From positions 413,042 through 477,041 of the forward strand of contig SKCR01025345.1 in assembly GCA_019454045.1 (NCBI GenBank): a stretch of DNA of 64,000 nucleotides. The letters are read 5' to 3'. The notes under the pieces were generated by a model. It was not told where the DNA came from. It ran no database searches and saw only the letters and a list, made by a program, of their open reading frames with translations. Numbering within the stretch: position 1 is the first letter of the stretch; each line of letters begins with the position of its first letter. This document shows positions 58,430-64,000 of this stretch, piece after piece. The translations under genes were made by a program, and so were the position numbers. Source of the stretch: Zanthoxylum bungeanum. Its lineage: Eukaryota > Streptophyta > Magnoliopsida > Sapindales > Rutaceae.

Positions 58430-59271
58430 GTGACTTTTAGAAGTCATGTGTCTGACACAATTTGCATAAGGACCAGCACAGACAAAAGTAGTGTGCCTAC
58501 TGAAATATGTCACTCAGGATCCATCTGCTCTAAAGATTCCCACAGATGGACAGCGTATCTTACAGACTGAATATTAGGAAGTAATACTTTTAGAAATGAC
58601 AGAAGGAAAAGAATCTTTTTTGTGGTCACGCAAGCGGACAATTCAAGGAGTTAAAGAAACATTACCATACTGTGTACAAAGAAGCCTTAGCTGTAAAGTA
58701 TGAAATTAAAAATTTTGAGTTCCATCTAGTCGGCCATCATTTCTTGGTCAGATTAGACAATTCATATTTTCCCAGGATTCTTGACTTTCAGAACAAGTCA
58801 TTGCCAGCAAAGCAATTGATTCGCCAGAAAGAATGGTTTGCAAAGTATGATTTCTCAGTCAAGCATATAAAAGGATATCAGAACCTGATTCTAGATTTTT
58901 TATCAAGACCTTATCAAATACATTTGATAACTCTCTTTAAAAGTATCTCTTTGATATTCATGGCATCCTCATCCCTCCAGTCTAAACTTGCAGCTCTCAC
59001 AGCACCTCAACGTGTTTGACTCAACAATGATTATGTACAAGATCTGTAGACAATAATATGGAATAACTTTACTAATCATGAGTCAGCCCTTCTCCCAAAG
59101 GAATCCGCCAAAGACGTTCTAGAATATCCTCCTACTAATTTCATTCCCCGATGTTCTATATTAAGAAGACTTTGGAATGGTATCTCAAAAGGAACGGAGA
59201 AATATGGACGGGCAGTAATTATTTACAGAGGTTATGAAATATACCACACCAAATTATTTATCAACAACTAA
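58430..59271 (+). pseudogene. Endogenous pararetrovirus: end of reverse transcriptase and RNase H, broken
   Basis: Resumes with text like the polymerase-RNase H junction (SALKIPTDGQRILQT at about 58,518-58,565), then GHASGQFKELKKHYH leading into the open frame at 58,672-59,019 with KNFEFHLVGHHFLVRLDNS, KEWFAKYDFSVKHIKG and DFLSRP, all typical of caulimovirid RNase H. The first catalytic Asp position reads Glu; at least one frameshift (near 58,616) and several stops are present. Worn C-terminal text reaches about 59,270. Confidence 0.75.
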
Positions 59272-59519
59272 GATTTTTTTTAACATGGTTCCATAGAAAT
59301 TTTCAACATTATTTGAGCTTGGTTTTATCTGTAGTTTTATTCTTGGCAACGATAACAAAAGGCATCATTGTTCTCCAAAAGAGACTACATTCTATATGAA
59401 TGTATATATGACATGATGGACCCATACAACTAGTCACTGCAGTGCTACTTCTGCCCATGATTCATGTCTCCCAAAAGATAGTCTTGGCTCACCAGTAGAA
59501 ATATCCTGTAAAAATCTGG

Positions 59520-60990
59520 ACAGTGGGGGGGTGAGTCCTAAAGAACTCAATGAGTGAAGCTATAAAACCAGAAAATGAACAATATTAGAAAATACTCATA
59601 ATCAATGCAATAATTTTCCAAGTTCATAATACATAAATCCAAGTTTTTCCTTTCAAAACTTTGTAAAAAAATTATGAAAACATCATCTGAAATACCACTG
59701 TCAATTTGTATATTATCCCGATGTATGAGGGCGTTATGTCTCGCTGTCCCCCCCCCCCCCATACATCCATCTTGGTAGTCTTGGGGAGTTACATCTCATT
59801 ATTCCCAAGCCACTAAACCAGTAAACAGTAGTGTTATCAATACCACCAACTTGTCTCTGAATCTGAGGTCTAGGGGCCTCGCTATCCCTCTAGTCATATA
59901 TCCAGGATCTAGGGGCATCTGTCATCCCTAGTCTTGTACCCCGTGTGCACACGTCCCGGATTGGATATCGATAACCGTCAATTCTATATCTGAGTCAAGT
60001 TACATCTGAGGTGGGTTTTTCCCTCATGCCTCCAAAATCACAAAATCATATATCATTATCAAAAACACTTTCTGAAATCAAGCTTTATCAAAAAGCATCA
60101 ATCATAAATATTTCAACTCGCATGAAACCAACTGAAAACATATTTAACAACTCTGAAATAAGTATTCTACTTACAGTGCTACGGCAAGTCGGGTGCGGTA
60201 TGCGACGTAGGTGACCTCCGAGTGTCTTGACGTTGATCTAAGGCCAAAGAAACTATTAGTTTTACTTGTAATGATTAGAAAAGTATATGTAATACATGAT
60301 TGTCATTTTATGCTAATAACATGGCTTGTCGTGTGTCTGTACACCTATATGAAACCCTTATAATGCCCCCAATATCTTAGGATAAAATTGAAATTGACAA
60401 AATTAACCCTGAAAAACTGGTCACGCGCGTCGCAACACTGGGCCTGCGCGTCGCGACGCTCACCCAATCAGGTGAAGCAGTAAGTGATCTTTATTCTCCG
60501 CATTGCGACGCAAGGCCTGGCTGTCGCGACGCCCATGAAAAAGGATTGAGGAAGTAAGTCTCCTCTGTTTTCCACGTCGCGACGCTTCCTCAAGGGCTTC
60601 GCAACGCTCAAAGCCCATAATCATTCAAACACCAAATTCCCAGAACGTGTCGTAACGATGGGTGTATGCCTCATGATGCCATGCCATTTTCAGGACCCAA
60701 ATTCTACTTCACGTGTACATGCAACTTCTACAACACAACACAAGTCATAATCACAACAAATACACAACATACCTTCCACTACACCCTTTAACACCATCTC
60801 AAAACCATTTCATAACCCCATCTTAGTTTCATACTTAGGGATTACACAAATTTGGGGTTCCATAAAGCCTCAACTTTTCTAACTCAATAACCATAAACAT
60901 ATCTCCAAACTCAAGTTACCAATACTCTTTCTCCCGAATGGACCATAGATTATTCTCAAGTCTATCTTCTAAATCATCTAGTTAGGATTA
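59520..60990 (-). mobile_element. LTR-like relic on the minus strand, possibly chromovirus type
   Basis: Shows the CCTCATGCCTCC, GGTGACCTCCGAGTG and GC-rich GCGTCGCGACGC (60,448-60,459) succession seen in minus-oriented gypsy LTRs. A C-run of 12 lies at 59,749-59,760. No TG/CA ends or target duplication could be fixed; open frames here are not genes. Confidence 0.4.
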
Positions 60991-62830
60991 TCCCGGCTAA
61001 TTGCATGGAAGATTGGAAGGTTATCCATTGACCTGCCAAACCTAAGGCTCGATAACGTCTTGCATGTGAAATTTGTTGGACTCCTCAGCTCACTTATAAT
61101 GATACGAGTATTATACAGGCTATTTCTATTGATTCAATAAAAATGAGTTAGAAATAAACTTTATAGATATGTAATGGAGACTATTCACTATAATTATAGA
61201 AACCCAACGGCGTATCATCTGAGGATACAATCGTTTGAAGTATGGCGGAAATTTAAATCAAAATCATTTTTAGCGTTATCCATATATCATATTCTATCAA
61301 AAAAAATATGGAATGATTACCGGGATGAAGAAGATCTCATCAGAGAATAAAAGCCAGTCAAATGTTGTTTGTTTGTTGTTTGTATAATAATTAGATTCTC
61401 TGGGTCCAGTACATATGGTGTTTTGCTTTTGCTTTTGTCAGCTTTAGCTAAAGTAGTCCATTAATTTATGCTTTTGCTTTAATAATGATTTGTTTTAATC
61501 AAAGTCAGCTTTAGCTTTTACTTTTACTTTAATAAAGTTATGTGGTAGTTGGATTATATGACTATAATTTGATCTTTAGGTAAGGATTATGTCCTACCAA
61601 AGATTATTTATATCTCTTCCTCCAACTATATAATAATGATGGTTTTTATTTGGAATCAAGTTCAAGTTTGGTTTGAAGTTCGGAATAAAAATTAGAGTGT
61701 TTGAAATCTTATGTCTTTCTAAAGTTCTTTCTTAGGTTCTCCTGAAAACATAAAGAAGACGATCATCATTACATGACAGCTCAACTCAATCATACCTACG
61801 AGTATGTTTTACAATCGCCTCTTTTGAGGATTTTATGTATCAAAAAGTAGCATGGAGGTTACCCTTGATAATATAGGTATTCGCTCGTCTCCTTTATATG
61901 ACCTAGTTCACTAGAGTTTAGGCGTCATACGAGGACTGCATCTTTGCCACTTTGTAGGGTGGTTGGAAAAATAGAGAGTAACCCGAATATTCGTGGATGA
62001 TAGCTCTATGTGTGTAGTTTATGTAGAATTTTATGGAGCTTGATTTGGAATTCTTTAGAGTAAGTTATGGCCAAAATATTGAGTACTTTTAGGATTGCAA
62101 CTGTTATTGGAATTGGCATACCGGTCCCATATCGATCCCTGAATCGGCATACCGGTGTCTGAGATTAGGGAACACACTCACTGGAATCGGTATACTGGTC
62201 TCTCTGTATTTGAACTATAACAGCTATAAAGGGCTGGTTTTGTGCAAAATGTATAAATTGGCCATTTTTCTCATTTCAATCACACCTCTTACACATATAT
62301 TCATCTTCTAAACATGTCAAAACATTCTTAAGAGTTTACAAACATCTTCAAATCATTTTCTCTCTCAAAATTACAAAGCTTATTCTTTCATCTTCATATT
62401 CATTTTAGAGAGTTTATTACATTTGAGTATTTCTCACACTTACAAAATCTTTGTAATACTTGTTGGTGAGCAATTTTTGTGTTTATTTGTAAGAAACCTT
62501 TGTGTTTCAAATTCTTTATCATTGTATAAAGGTTTAGGGAACCTTGAAAACCCAAAATTGAAAACCTTGAGGGTTGGCAAAAACTCTAAGATGTGTGAAA
62601 CTTGTTGAAGTTTAAGGTTAGAGAGTCTTTGAAGAAAACCCCATTGAAGGTTTGGGGGTGAGCTCGGAATATTTTTATTGTAAAGTGTGGATTCATTTTA
62701 CATAGTGGAAAGTTTCAAGAATGGCTTAGAGTAATTGACGTAGGAAATGAGTTGGTCGAACCACCATAAATCTGGTGTCAATTTATCTATCTATATCTCA
62801 CTTATTTATTGCAAGTTTTATATTATTTTT
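60991..62830 (+). mobile_element. LTR-like relic, plus strand
   Basis: Contains three spaced ATCGG-ATACCGGT units (62,113-62,205), a possible promoter region (TATAAATTGG at 62,251), a pyrimidine-rich leader, and near 62,737-62,780 the motif GACGTAGG...GTCGAACCACCATAAATC that also occurs in the LTRs of the three-LTR element. Start not found. The 61-codon frame at 62,423-62,608 is probably not a gene. Confidence 0.45.
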
Positions 62831-64000
62831 TCATATCATATATTAAACTTGTCATTGCTAAAATTAATGTTGATAATCACTTTTGAATAATTAAAATAAA
62901 ATCAGTATTTTATTTATTGTTCATAATCTAAAAAATATTTTTTATCCATGGTTGTTTAAATACTTGTATGTAATTTCAAAAAGAAAGTAAAATATGCTAT
63001 TATTTTACTAAAGGATGGGAATATTTCAACATAAATTTTTGACATTTAAGTATTGATTTAAGTCAATTGAATGGTAAATATTACTCAAAGTCAAAAATTA
63101 ATCTAGACATGATCAAAATATGTGTATCATTAAATATTATTTTGACTTTGAATACCTACCATTGGCTCAATGTCTGGATTTTGATTCTAAAAGCAATAAA
63201 TATTATTTTTTTTTCTTGACTTCCAAAAAGCAATGAGTGTGCTATTTGATGCAGATAAGAAAGTAGAGTGAGTAACAAGTGATTCCCCTCCCACTGCTTT
63301 CTTAATTGACTTGTTAAAATTTATCCAAAATCACGAGTCTTTTGCATATATGGACACGAACACATCAAGAGTTTAATTTGTTTTAATTAGAACAACTTCT
63401 TTCACATTTCTGGTTTGAACAGTACACTGGATCCTAGTGGTTAAATCATTTTTCTTTAAGAGTAAGAGGAATTCATATGTAGTGAACAAAGTTTGTACTG
63501 TAATATTTTTGCAGTCATATATATGGGCTCTGCTTCTTTGGCTCTCTCATGTTGAATTTTCTCAGACGTGATTTGCTGTGTAATTTACCCAATGTTGTCT
63601 ATAATTAAAGCGGTTCTTTTCTTTAGAGGGAAAAAAAGGTACATTGCATCATTGTTATTTGTGCTTTTTTAATGAAAATGAAATTTCTTTTTATATAAGT
63701 TTATGGAAGGTATATGTTTCTTTTTTATATATTATATTATAGATCAAACGAGGGAAATCCCCCTAATATTTAATGAAATTAAGTGAAATATATCCTCATG
63801 TTTTAAAATTAAGTGAAACTCCTCTCATATTTAAAAATCTTAAATTTAAGCCTAAGAAATTTAGAATTTCAATCGAGATTCGGGATCCCTAATCATTTTT
63901 TGGGGATTCGGGATTATTTTTTCATCCCAATTCAAAAAAATCAGTCAAGTTTTGAGACGATTTTTCATCCCGAATCACAATCGAGATGGGATGAGTCAAA
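62831..64000. other. A/T-rich end region with one fold-back repeat
   Basis: No gene seen. A ~138-bp inverted repeat lies at 63,041-63,178. The last 150 bp contain repeated CGGGAT/ATCCCG and GAGAT-type text but no recognised element. Confidence 0.4.

Noticed and set aside
58672..59019. Independent small gene
   Set aside because: It is the RNase H part of the endogenous pararetrovirus; the apparent start is an internal GTG.

Overview
The window is plant nuclear DNA, most likely from a eudicot. The evidence is spliced genes with GT-AG introns, low GC outside GC-rich LTR islands, and dense nested LTR retrotransposons of the Ty1/copia and Ty3/gypsy types, with initiator tRNA-Met primer sites in the copia elements. 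A SINE, hAT-type elements and an old endogenous pararetrovirus of the Caulimoviridae are also present. I cannot name the species.

Three genes of host type are recognisable. At the left edge (1-450, +) is the 3' part of a LOG-like cytokinin riboside monophosphate phosphoribohydrolase with an altered signature. At 42,383-43,527 (-) is a DUF313-type B3-domain gene with a one-base frameshift near its end. At 46,057-50,539 (-) is a complete nine-exon serine carboxypeptidase of family S28 (lysosomal Pro-X carboxypeptidase-like) that reads as a 496-residue protein with signal peptide and catalytic Ser, Asp and His. A broken second S28 copy lies next to it at about 40,684-41,612.

The rest is transposon-derived. 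Layout: 983-3,619 gypsy 3' end with LTR; 3,620-7,971 an old LTR (family X) split by a solo LTR (family Y, copy 1); 8,556-10,781 solo LTR Y2; 11,670-12,021 hAT-like MITE; 12,599-12,782 SINE; 14,544-19,663 relics, including a SIRE-like copia gag and 5' LTR; 19,797-22,009 complete solo LTR of family X; 23,054-29,930 a Y-related LTR on the minus strand split by a complete Tork-like copia element (23,613-29,198); 29,935-30,160 LINE-like tail; 30,652-31,955 gypsy LTR; 32,468-40,625 a three-LTR tandem gypsy element with one outer target duplication; 44,573-45,892 a solo LTR; 51,349-59,271 an endogenous pararetrovirus split by a non-autonomous hAT element and by rearranged Y-family copia sequence; 59,520-62,830 further LTR relics.

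The observation I rate highest is in LTR family Y. Three separately inserted copies share a block of about 700 bp packed with stem-loops, and several stems keep pairing through paired (compensatory) base changes between copies. This suggests a selected RNA secondary structure in the LTR transcript. I found no operon, CRISPR array or other multi-gene system. No computation was run: element family names and domain calls rest on recognising motifs by eye.
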